Assembly (NCBI GenBank): GCA_958367245.1
Contig: CATXEA010000006.1
Coordinates: 1 to 64,000 of the forward strand
Direction of reading: 5' to 3'
DNA length: 64,000 nt
Origin: an uncultured Blautia sp.
GTDB lineage: Bacteria; Bacillota; Clostridia; Lachnospirales; Lachnospiraceae
Below, in pieces: positions 1 to 7,266 of this stretch. The notes beneath the pieces are model-generated. The model was not told the DNA's origin and made no database searches. It was given only the letters and a program-made list of their open reading frames with translations. Positions within the stretch are counted from its first letter, which is position 1, and each line of letters begins with the position of its first letter. The position numbers and the translations under genes were made by a program.

Positions 1-248
1 GCACCACCGATACGTCTTGCTTTTACTTCGAGAAGCGGCATGATATTGTTCATAGCCTCTTCAAAAACTTCGATAGCTGGTTTTCCAGCTTTTTCTTCGA
101 CTCTGGCGAATGCACCGTAAACAATTTTCTGAGCAACACCTTTCTTACCGTCTAACATGATGTTATTGATAAGTTTGGTTACCACTTTGTTTCCGTACAT
201 TGGATCTGCCAGAACGTCTCTTTTCTGAGTATGTCCTTTACGTGGCAC
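1..248 (-). CDS. rpsG: 30S ribosomal protein S7 (N-terminal part)
   Basis: Reading the minus strand from 248 gives a protein beginning MPRKGHTQKRDVLADP, the typical N-terminus of S7, the primary 16S rRNA-binding protein of the small-subunit head. About 82 codons are present and the gene runs off the left edge. The start codon is GTG at 246-248, preceded by a very strong ribosome-binding site (AAGGAGG on the minus strand at 257-263). It lies downstream of rpsL in the same direction, the usual str-operon order (rpsL-rpsG-fusA-tuf). The roughly 200-base gap to rpsL (249-448) contains no gene I can see; a short inverted repeat (AATTCCC/GGGAATT) near 434-450 overlaps the end of rpsL. Identification is firm; only the extent is limited by the window. 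Confidence 0.96.
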   Translation of the reverse strand, partial: MPRKGHTQKRDVLADPMYGNKVVTKLINNIMLDGKKGVAQKIVYGAFARVEEKAGKPAIEVFEEAMNNIMPLLEVKARRIGG

Positions 249-448
249 GTTACTTCCCTCCTTAATCATTTTGATTAAATCATCGGTACTCACGCTATAA
301 CTATCGCATGTTCGCACTGGTAAGGTCCTATATTTAACCCGCAACCGACAGGGTATATGGAATACCGTACAAAAAAATCATAGTTTCCGTGAATTTTCGA
401 TAATTCGTAAACACCGTCTTACTTCAGACGGAAAATTCCCTTTGGGAA

Positions 449-868
449 TTATTTTTTAACTTTCGGTCTCTTAGCGCCGTATTTGGAGCGAGACTGTTTT
501 CTGTTAGCAACACCTGCTGTATCCAGTGTACCTCTGATGATGTGGTATCTTGTACCTGGTAAGTCTTTTACCCTTCCACCACGGATAAGTACAACGCTGT
601 GCTCCTGAAGGTTGTGACCTTCTCCTGGGATATAGCTTGTTACTTCGATTCCGTTGGAAAGACGAACTCTGGCGATTTTTCTAAGAGCTGAGTTAGGCTT
701 CTTAGGAGTAGCTGTTTTAACAGCTGTACAAACGCCACGTTTCTGTGGTGCAGACTGCTCAACTGCTTTCTTTCTTAAAGAGTTGAATGTTCTCTGAAGA
801 GCCGGAGCTGTAGATTTCTTTACAGATGTCTCACGTCCCTTTCTTACTAACTGGTTGAATGTTGGCAT
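449..868 (-). CDS. rpsL: 30S ribosomal protein S12
   Basis: The 139-aa product begins MPTFNQLVRKGRE and contains KKPNSALRKIARVRLSNG and the PGEGHNLQEHS segment typical of S12, which sits at the decoding centre and controls translational accuracy. The conserved lysines whose substitution gives streptomycin resistance lie in the KKPNS and GVKDLP-type segments; here the second region reads GGRVKDLPG, so both look wild type. Length is normal for clostridial S12. The ATG at 866-868 follows a GGGAGGTG ribosome-binding site. It is the first gene of the str operon, with a consensus sigma-A promoter about 110 bases upstream. Confidence 0.97.
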   Translation of the reverse strand: MPTFNQLVRKGRETSVKKSTAPALQRTFNSLRKKAVEQSAPQKRGVCTAVKTATPKKPNSALRKIARVRLSNGIEVTSYIPGEGHNLQEHSVVLIRGGRVKDLPGTRYHIIRGTLDTAGVANRKQSRSKYGAKRPKVKK

Positions 869-980
869 TCCATTTCACCTCCCGATTTATTTCTCCATAA
901 GCTTCTCTTATGGGGCCTTGCGGTTGCTATTCTACGCATTTGCGCGCCAAAAAAATCGTGTTTTCTTTGCACGCTTGCTC

Positions 981-1009
981 ATTATATCCTTTATATATGG
1001 GACTGTCAA
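981..1009 (-). promoter_or_regulatory. sigma-A promoter of the rpsL-rpsG (str) operon
   Basis: On the minus strand TTGACA (1004-1009) and TATAAT (981-986) are both perfect consensus hexamers with a 17-base spacer (987-1003). This fits a strong ribosomal-protein promoter. The leader before rpsL is about 105 bases and GC-richer than its surroundings. Confidence 0.9.
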
Positions 1010-1075
1010 GGTGTTTTTCGCGAATTTTTATAAATTTTACTTTTCCAAATATGCGGCGCTTTATTATATGCACGA

Positions 1076-1104
1076 TTGCATTTTAACCAAACTTTCATTA
1101 TAAT
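1076..1104 (+). promoter_or_regulatory. sigma-A promoter of the amidase/serine hydrolase operon
   Basis: TTGCAT at 1076-1081 and TATAAT at 1099-1104 are separated by 17 bases, about 40 bases ahead of the amidase start at 1144. It is divergent from the rpsL promoter, and the two promoters are only about 70 bases apart. Confidence 0.8.
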
Positions 1105-1143
1105 AAACATATTATATTGTTTCATACAGGAAAGGCAAAACTT

Positions 1144-2127
1144 ATGAAAAAACCAAGTATGATGGCAGTTATTTTATTTCTCACCGGGATGTTATGTGTT
1201 TTTTCACTTTTTTTCTTCAACCGGACGGCTGACCGCCTGATTGTCTCTACCGAAAAAGATGTAGACAGTGCAATGGAGGCAATCAGCATGAAACGTGACG
1301 AAATAAAAAACGCCGAAAAAAGCTTTGCAGACGCAATTGAAAAAACAGACGCCAATATCAAACGTCTGAAGCAAAAAGCCCGCGCTGCTCAGCAGCCGGC
1401 TGAAAGAGAGAGGGCAGACATCCCTATGGAAGACTCCTCCGGCGCTTCTGTCTTTGAAGGACAGGCATCCGAAGATGTTTTTTCATCGGAAGCTCCCCAT
1501 ATCGTAGCAATCGACCCGGGGCATCAGAGCGAAAAAATAGACATGAGCGACCTTGAACCAAACGGTCCCGGTTCTTCAGAAATGAAAGCCAAATGCACTA
1601 CAGGAACTCAGGGTGCTTTTACCGGTATCCCGGAATACAGCCTGAACTTAAATGTTTCTCTGAAGCTTAAGAATGAGCTTGAAAGCAGAGGCTATCAGGT
1701 TGTTATGACGCGAACAGACAACGACACTGCAATCAGCAACAAAGAACGCGCTGAATACGCAGCTGCTCAGGGAGCTGAAATCTGTGTTCGCATCCACGCA
1801 AACGGCGCAGATTCCGGCAGTGCCTCCGGCGCTCTTGCCATGTCTCCTTCCGAATCGAACCCTTATGTATCTTCCCTTTATGAAGATTCCAACCAGCTTT
1901 CCTGGGATATTCTGGATTCTTACTGTTCCGTAACAGGTTTTACAAACTGGGGCGTACAATATACGGACACCATGACAGGAATCAACTGGAGTTCCATTCC
2001 CGTTACCATCCTTGAAATGGGCTTTATGACCAACGAAAACGACGACCGTCAGATGAACGATGAAGCTTTCCAGAATGTTATGGCAAGCGGTATTGCAGAC
2101 GGCATAGACACGTATTTCTCAAGATAG
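1144..2127 (+). CDS. membrane-anchored N-acetylmuramoyl-L-alanine amidase (Amidase_3)
   Basis: Predicted zinc amidase that cuts the bond between muramic acid and the stem peptide of peptidoglycan. I start it at the ATG at 1144, behind an AGGAAAGG ribosome-binding site; an in-frame ATG at 1117 lacks one. The 327-aa product has an N-terminal membrane segment (about residues 5-25), a Lys/Glu/Ala-rich probable coiled coil (about 35-85), an acidic Ser-rich linker, then an Amidase_3 domain from about 119. Zinc ligands and catalytic residues are visible: His127 in DPGH, Glu164 in PEYSLN, His218 in RIHANG and Glu291 in LEMGF. The domain probably faces outward as a type II membrane protein. It is 12 bases ahead of a second wall-type hydrolase, so the two are probably co-transcribed. 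Substrate and stage of action (division, sporulation) cannot be read here. Confidence 0.88.
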   Translation: MKKPSMMAVILFLTGMLCVFSLFFFNRTADRLIVSTEKDVDSAMEAISMKRDEIKNAEKSFADAIEKTDANIKRLKQKARAAQQPAERERADIPMEDSSGASVFEGQASEDVFSSEAPHIVAIDPGHQSEKIDMSDLEPNGPGSSEMKAKCTTGTQGAFTGIPEYSLNLNVSLKLKNELESRGYQVVMTRTDNDTAISNKERAEYAAAQGAEICVRIHANGADSGSASGALAMSPSESNPYVSSLYEDSNQLSWDILDSYCSVTGFTNWGVQYTDTMTGINWSSIPVTILEMGFMTNENDDRQMNDEAFQNVMASGIADGIDTYFSR

Positions 2128-2139
2128 GAGCTAGTCAAC

Positions 2140-3207
2140 ATGAAAGAGAACAGATCAAACAAACCAATTTTTTTATATATTGTCATCGCAGTCCTTGTAC
2201 TTGCGCTGGCAGCGCTGGGAGTCCTTACCTTCGCATCTCTTGACCGACTTGCCTCCCTTCAGGCAAAGGTCACACAGATGTCCGAAACTGTAGAGGAAAT
2301 TTCTGAATCTGCATCAACTCTGATTCAGCAGTCCATGCAGCTTGAAGAGCTTAAGAAAGAAGAAGCATCCATGCCGGATACCTCTTCTAATGAAGCGGAT
2401 TCCTCACAGACAGAAGGAACGCTTTCCCCTTCAAACGGCTCAACCTTCACGGGAAACACTGACGAGAGCATGGACCAGCTTCTTGGTCAGGTTGAACAGC
2501 TTCTTCCCAAAGACAACGGAACCTGGTCCGTTTATGTATGTAATCTTATGAAAGGTTCTGAAGGCTCTATTGCCAGCGCGCCCATGCAGGCAGCCAGCCT
2601 CATCAAACTCTTTATCATGGGAAGCGTTTATGAAAACTATGACGCGCTTTCCGAACAGTATGATCGGGAAACACTTGACAGTCATATCCATAATATGATT
2701 ACCGTCAGCGACAACGACGCAGCCAACACTTTGGTAAACTGGCTCGGAAACGGAAATGACGCTGAAGGTATTGCCAAAGTAAACGCATTCTGTCAGGCGC
2801 ACGGTTACAAAGATACCCAGATGAACCGTCTCCTTCTTGCAGGTACAGAAAACGGCGATAATTACACTTCTGTAAAGGACTGCGGAACTTTTCTGAAAGA
2901 AATTTACCAGATTTGTAATAACCTTCCTACAGACTCATCCTTAACCAATGCCCAGGCCATGTATTACCACCTGAAGCTTCAGCAGAGAAAAAACAAGATA
3001 CCTGCCCAGATACCGGAAGGCGTCCACGTAGCCAACAAAACCGGAGAACTTTCCAATGTTGAAAACGACGCCGGAATCATCTTTGATACGGCTCAGGGCG
3101 TAGACCTTGTTATCTGCTTCATGTCTCAGGACCTCACAGATGCAGGAGCAGCTCAGGAAACGATCGCCTCAAATGCCCGCGCCATCTACGGATATTATAA
3201 TGAATAA
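2140..3207 (+). CDS. membrane-anchored class A beta-lactamase-like serine hydrolase
   Basis: The 355-aa product has one N-terminal membrane helix (about residues 9-31), a coiled-coil/Ser-rich stalk to about 110, and a domain of the class A beta-lactamase/penicillin-recognising fold. The three active-site motifs are present: S153-L-I-K156 (SxxK), S190-D191-N192 (SDN) and K300-T301-G302 (KTG). The typical Glu-rich omega loop of resistance enzymes (ExxLN) is not obvious, so I favour a housekeeping hydrolase or sensor over a true resistance beta-lactamase. The layout (anchor, coiled coil, extracellular enzyme) copies that of the upstream amidase 12 bases away, which suggests the two act together on the cell wall. 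Confidence 0.82.
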   Translation: MKENRSNKPIFLYIVIAVLVLALAALGVLTFASLDRLASLQAKVTQMSETVEEISESASTLIQQSMQLEELKKEEASMPDTSSNEADSSQTEGTLSPSNGSTFTGNTDESMDQLLGQVEQLLPKDNGTWSVYVCNLMKGSEGSIASAPMQAASLIKLFIMGSVYENYDALSEQYDRETLDSHIHNMITVSDNDAANTLVNWLGNGNDAEGIAKVNAFCQAHGYKDTQMNRLLLAGTENGDNYTSVKDCGTFLKEIYQICNNLPTDSSLTNAQAMYYHLKLQQRKNKIPAQIPEGVHVANKTGELSNVENDAGIIFDTAQGVDLVICFMSQDLTDAGAAQETIASNARAIYGYYNE

Positions 3208-3210
3208 CAA

Positions 3211-3234
3211 AGGGGGAAGCTTACGCTTCCCCTT
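3211..3234. terminator. convergent (bidirectional) terminator
   Basis: GGGGAAGC (3213-3220) pairs with GCTTCCCC (3225-3232) around a 4-base loop. T-rich sequence follows on both strands (CTTCTTCAT in +, TTTGTTATT in -). The stop codon of the minus-strand 406-aa gene lies in the loop (3221-3223), and the plus-strand hydrolase ends at 3207. Confidence 0.75.
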
Positions 3235-4441
3235 CTTCATAAGACATTTCCCATATTTCCGAAAATACTGCCAGAGGGCAGTCTGTCAACAGGCACATCA
3301 GTAAAAAACATTCGTATGGATTCACTATATAAATTTCACTCATCCCGCATCTGAGCAGAATTTCCTGAATTTCTTCCAGAAAATGACGGTATCTGTTATA
3401 CGGATCGTCCTCCTGCATCTCCTGTGATACAATGAAAAACTCCAGTGTGATCAGGTCAAATCTCTCCACAGGGAGCCTGTGATACAGAATATTCGTAATT
3501 CTCTGTCTGCTGAACCTCTTCTGGCTGAAATGCTTCGCCAGAATGGAGGCGGACATCTTTTTCAGATTTCCCATCTTATTGATAGGAATGCCGCTGCAGA
3601 TAACTTTTTCCACATCGGACGGCGTGATTTTCTCAGCTGTCCACAATTTGTCCCCGTGTTTCTCCTCCTCATCCTTCTGATACATAGCGGCAATGATTTC
3701 CTTTGCCCTGTACAGAAGTCTGGAAAACTCCTGAAACGCCTGACTTTTCTCTGACATCGGGTCGCCCATTTTCGCCTTTAAATAGGAAAGATATTCCATG
3801 AGGCTTTCCTCTGTATCCAGACAGAGATTATTTGCATAAATAACCCCCTCTGTTTTCGTATTATCCGGCTCCAGACGCTCGTATGCCTCCTTCAGTTCTT
3901 CTGCCTTACGGTATCCGAACTGATGGCAGTAACAGTACCAGTAAATAACTTCCATCGGATTGTGGAAGTCGAAATCCTGCTCTTTCAGAACTCTTGTCAG
4001 AAAATCAGACACATCGTCCGCTGTCATCCGCAGCCCGAATCCCAGAATAAATAAAGTATCCCTTTTTACAGAAACCTGAGTCAGCCAGTTATTCACAAGA
4101 GCCGTAAGCTTCGTTGACGTGGGGTTCATTGATTTAGGCGTAAAAGTTTCCTTAAAGGATTCCAGAACAATCTCCCTGTACACCTCCTGCGGAACTTCCG
4201 AAAAAGGCTCATCCAGTTCTGCTCTTTCATATATGTACCGTTTCAGATGATCCCCAAAGGAAACCAGCTTCATTTCTTTATACAGATAATTGAATATCAC
4301 ATCTGCATCCTCATCTTCGAAGCTGTCAAGACTCACTACCTGACGAAACCTCTGGGCTGCCTTTCTGGTAAATTCAAAATCCTGAACCCTGTCAAAAGCT
4401 ACTGTCTGTTCAAAATCCAAATCCTGCATGCGGTTTTTCAT
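3221..4441 (-). CDS. unrecognised 406-aa protein of a kinase/phosphatase operon
   Basis: I do not recognise the family. The protein is soluble (no signal peptide or membrane helix), rich in charged and aromatic residues and looks mostly alpha-helical. An F/W/Y-rich centre includes an ILGFGLRM segment, then DFLTRVLKEQDFD and YWYCYCHQFGY, each of which looks conserved in character. It is the third gene of a tight operon with a membrane Ser/Thr kinase and a PP2C phosphatase, and its ATG overlaps the phosphatase stop by 4 bases (4438-4441). The coupling suggests it is a substrate, adaptor or regulator of that kinase/phosphatase pair; this is inference from position only. Confidence 0.7.
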   Translation of the reverse strand: MKNRMQDLDFEQTVAFDRVQDFEFTRKAAQRFRQVVSLDSFEDEDADVIFNYLYKEMKLVSFGDHLKRYIYERAELDEPFSEVPQEVYREIVLESFKETFTPKSMNPTSTKLTALVNNWLTQVSVKRDTLFILGFGLRMTADDVSDFLTRVLKEQDFDFHNPMEVIYWYCYCHQFGYRKAEELKEAYERLEPDNTKTEGVIYANNLCLDTEESLMEYLSYLKAKMGDPMSEKSQAFQEFSRLLYRAKEIIAAMYQKDEEEKHGDKLWTAEKITPSDVEKVICSGIPINKMGNLKKMSASILAKHFSQKRFSRQRITNILYHRLPVERFDLITLEFFIVSQEMQEDDPYNRYRHFLEEIQEILLRCGMSEIYIVNPYECFLLMCLLTDCPLAVFSEIWEMSYEEGEA

Positions 4442-5268
4442 ACTGCCTCACCTACATTCTCTTTCCTTAAACCGCCCAACCATTTTTTCAGTCTCTCTCC
4501 GGGCACCGGCTGCTGCACTTCGCACAGGACAATCGTCACATTGTCTCTTGCCCCCTTCGCCAGAACACGTTCAAGCAAAACTTCAACTGTACTTTCCAGC
4601 GGAATTTCTCTTGTAAGAATATCCGCAATTTCACCGTCTGACAGCATATCTGTCATCCCGTCTGAACAGAGAAGAAACCGTTTGCCCGTTTTATATTTAA
4701 GCTCCGACACAGCCGGCTCCGGAAACTGCTGTTCCTCAGGTATTCCCAGATACTGAGTCAGCGGAGCCTTTCCAAATGCGTATTTCCCAATCACATGGTC
4801 TGTGGAAATCTGGGAAAATCCGTCTTCATCCGCTGCATAAACACGGCTGTCTCCAAGATTGCAGGCATAAATATTCTCTGCTCCAAATAAAAGCATAGCT
4901 ACTGTAGTCCCCATAGAACTGATTCTGTTTTCGTCCCCATATCGGCAGACTGCCTGATTCATGCTTCTGCATAAGCCCTCTACGAACTCATTTGGATTTC
5001 TTCTTAAGTTCTTTTTATTCATTTCATAATAATTGCCAAATTCTTCGGAAGCCAGAAAGGCTGCCATTTCACCGCAGCTTTCTCCTCCCATCCCGTCAAA
5101 GACTGCAAGCGCCGGGATTTTCGCTCTGGAAATAACTCCTGTATGAATTCCTTCACTTCCCCGGTTGTCTGCCGGAAGTGTGTTTCCGCAGCACCAGAAA
5201 TTATCTTCGTTATTTCCGCGTATTTTTCCAATATGGCTTGTATATGCATATTTAATCTGGTAGCACAT
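4438..5268 (-). CDS. PP2C-family Ser/Thr protein phosphatase
   Basis: The 276-aa product has the PP2C (PPM) metal-binding motifs in order: GNNEDNF near residue 19, AVFDGMGGESCGE near 55, MGTTV in mid-domain, LCSDGMTDML near 200 and GARDNVTIVL near 248. These aspartates hold the Mn/Mg ions that dephosphorylate phospho-Ser/Thr proteins. There is no membrane helix, so it should act in the cytosol, resetting targets of the adjacent kinase. It follows the kinase by 15 bases and overlaps the next gene by 4. The C-terminal basic tail (KKWLGGLRKE) lies beyond the domain. Confidence 0.9.
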   Translation of the reverse strand: MCYQIKYAYTSHIGKIRGNNEDNFWCCGNTLPADNRGSEGIHTGVISRAKIPALAVFDGMGGESCGEMAAFLASEEFGNYYEMNKKNLRRNPNEFVEGLCRSMNQAVCRYGDENRISSMGTTVAMLLFGAENIYACNLGDSRVYAADEDGFSQISTDHVIGKYAFGKAPLTQYLGIPEEQQFPEPAVSELKYKTGKRFLLCSDGMTDMLSDGEIADILTREIPLESTVEVLLERVLAKGARDNVTIVLCEVQQPVPGERLKKWLGGLRKENVGEAV

Positions 5269-5283
5269 TTTTCACACTTCCCA

Positions 5284-7092
5284 TCATTTTAATTCTTCTG
5301 AGCCTTTCAGAAGATTCATTTCTGTTTCCGCTCTCTTCAGATATTTCGCGCCTCTCTCCATATATTCCGGATTATCCTTTTCATTGTCATGGCAAATCTC
5401 ATTTTCATCAATCCACCGGATCAGATTTCCGTCATCATCGTAGTAATAGAGTTCTGCCTTTGTGTCGTACCATATATAAGCAAAAAACAGCTTTTCTTTC
5501 CAGTAATAATATTCCTCATAGACCTTATCCTCAGAGCTTGAAGGATAAACAAGCACTTTCATATACTCTCTGGTGTCGTGGTTATAGTAACTGATCTTGT
5601 CACCCTCCACTCCTGTCCAGTCATATCCGTTGGCTTCCAGAGTGTCCACAATACTTGTCGCCCGCTCCTTGATTGTCTCAATCTGGGACAAAAAGTCTTT
5701 TGACGAATCATTGGTTTCGTACTTCTCACTCTCAAGAATATCTACAAGACCTGTAGTATCCTGCTGCATATCAGAATCATTTTTCCCCGACATCTTCATG
5801 TAAATAGAGAAAACGATCACTGCCGCACATGCTGTAAGGAGAACAGGAATAAGCCAGCCCAAAATCTGCCTTCTGCGTTTCTGTCTCCGTTTCTGCGCCA
5901 GCCGAGCCTGACTTTGCGCAGCTCTTGCTTCTATGGAATCTCCTGATTTATGAGACTGTTCAGGTTTCTGCTGTACAACATTCTTTTTCTGCTGCAATGG
6001 TTTCTGCACCGCATTCTTCTGTTCCCGTATCTTCTGCTCCTGCACAGGCTTCTGCTGTTTCCGTATCTTCTGCTCCTGCAATGACACGCTTTGTCTCTGC
6101 GCAGAAACCTTCTCCTGTACAGAATCATTTTCTGCAGCAGCCGGACTTCCGGTGCCTTTTTCTGTTACTGCTTTATATCGTCCATGCTGCAGGTCGTCCA
6201 GATCATTATAAAACTCTTCCGGAGTCTGATACCTGTCTTCAGGTCTGTATGCACAGGCTTTCAGGATAATCTCTGAAAGCATTTCCCCTGCATCTGCCGG
6301 TTTTTTCAGCGGCTCGCCTGACATTCGTCTGGCAAGAGCATTCTCTTTATCCCTGTATGTGATAAACTGCTTCTCCAGATTTAAGAACGGCAGTCTGTTC
6401 CTGTTCATCAGCTTATAAAGTACAATTCCAAGAGAATAAATGTCAACTCTGCTGTCGTATTTCTCACCTTTATACATCTCAGGCGCCATATACGAGTACG
6501 TTCCCTTTTTGGAAAAACTGCTCATTGACCGTTCCAGTTCACGGGCAATCCCGAAATCTCCAAGCTTAAAGTCCCCGAATCTTGAAACGAAAATATTCTC
6601 AGGCTTGATATCACGATGGATAATGTTTAACTTGCGGCAATATCCAAGCGCTTTGCTCAAATCAAGACCAAGCTTGATGACATCTTTCTCTGTAAGCTGA
6701 TTCTCGGCACAGTAGTCCATGAAACTTGTAAGATACTCCATTCGTATGGAAATTTCCCAGCCTATATCATCCAGATATTCCATTACCTTGAAGTCTTCTA
6801 CAGATACAATGTGGGAGTTTCCGCGGAAATATTCCATGGTACTGATTTCCTGAACACACTCTTCCACCAGATTCCGGAAATACTCCCTTACAGACTGATC
6901 GTCCTCAGCCTCAGAGCGAACGCTGTTTAACTCACTCTGACTTCCCGGAATATGAATAACCTTAATCGCTGAACAAAAGTTTTTACCACGCCCGCTACGC
7001 TGCGCTTTATATACCTTTCCGAAGGAGCCTTCTCCAATTTTTTCTACAATCTTCCATTCCGCCCACGGCGAAACCGGATGTTCCCTGTCCAT
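5284..7092 (-). CDS. membrane Ser/Thr protein kinase without PASTA domains
   Basis: The 602-aa eukaryote-type kinase has a Gly-rich loop (GEGSFGKV, 20-27), catalytic Lys44, HRD 159-161 with KPEN, DFG 179-181 and APE near 204, so it should be active. After residue 305 comes a Gln/Lys-rich linker with QEQKIR repeats (about 330-380), a basic stretch (about 400-409), one membrane helix (410-432) and an external domain of about 170 residues. The external part is rich in Tyr, Asp and Glu and lacks the PASTA repeats of PrkC/StkP, so its ligand is probably not muropeptide; I do not recognise it. It heads the operon with the PP2C phosphatase and the 406-aa protein, behind a promoter carrying a 22-base palindrome. 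Confidence 0.88.
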   Translation of the reverse strand: MDREHPVSPWAEWKIVEKIGEGSFGKVYKAQRSGRGKNFCSAIKVIHIPGSQSELNSVRSEAEDDQSVREYFRNLVEECVQEISTMEYFRGNSHIVSVEDFKVMEYLDDIGWEISIRMEYLTSFMDYCAENQLTEKDVIKLGLDLSKALGYCRKLNIIHRDIKPENIFVSRFGDFKLGDFGIARELERSMSSFSKKGTYSYMAPEMYKGEKYDSRVDIYSLGIVLYKLMNRNRLPFLNLEKQFITYRDKENALARRMSGEPLKKPADAGEMLSEIILKACAYRPEDRYQTPEEFYNDLDDLQHGRYKAVTEKGTGSPAAAENDSVQEKVSAQRQSVSLQEQKIRKQQKPVQEQKIREQKNAVQKPLQQKKNVVQQKPEQSHKSGDSIEARAAQSQARLAQKRRQKRRRQILGWLIPVLLTACAAVIVFSIYMKMSGKNDSDMQQDTTGLVDILESEKYETNDSSKDFLSQIETIKERATSIVDTLEANGYDWTGVEGDKISYYNHDTREYMKVLVYPSSSEDKVYEEYYYWKEKLFFAYIWYDTKAELYYYDDDGNLIRWIDENEICHDNEKDNPEYMERGAKYLKRAETEMNLLKGSEELK

Positions 7093-7116
7093 ACTGCACC
7101 TCCTTCCTTATTTTTT

Positions 7117-7165
7117 ATAAAGTAGTTGCCTACTTTATTATAGTCGGATTTTATCATAAATGAAA
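7117..7165 (-). promoter_or_regulatory. kinase operon promoter with operator-like palindrome
   Basis: On the minus strand a TATAAT box (7137-7142) follows TTTCAT (7160-7165) with a 17-base spacer. Touching the -10 box is a perfect 22-base palindrome (7117-7138): ATAAAGTAG, 4-base centre, CTACTTTAT. A palindrome at the transcription start suggests repressor binding; an mRNA 5' hairpin is the alternative. The cognate regulator is unknown. Confidence 0.6.
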
Positions 7166-7211
7166 CTATAATCTGTATTTTACAATATTTTCCCAAAATT
7201 TGTCCAGTAAA

Positions 7212-7244
7212 ACCAAAAGAAGAGCGTCCCTTGGGGAACGCTCT
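7212..7244 (-). terminator. rpoBC terminator
   Basis: Just after the rpoC stop the minus strand forms AGAGCGT-TCCCC / GGG-ACGCTCT (7221-7244), followed by TTCTTTTGGTTTT (7208-7220). This is a typical intrinsic terminator at the operon end. Confidence 0.8.
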
Positions 7245-7266
7245 CCTATTCTTACGTGTATTTTAT

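Noticed and set aside
855..1103. 82-aa plus-strand frame over the rpsL promoter
   Set aside because: It covers two divergent promoters and has no ribosome-binding site; not coding.
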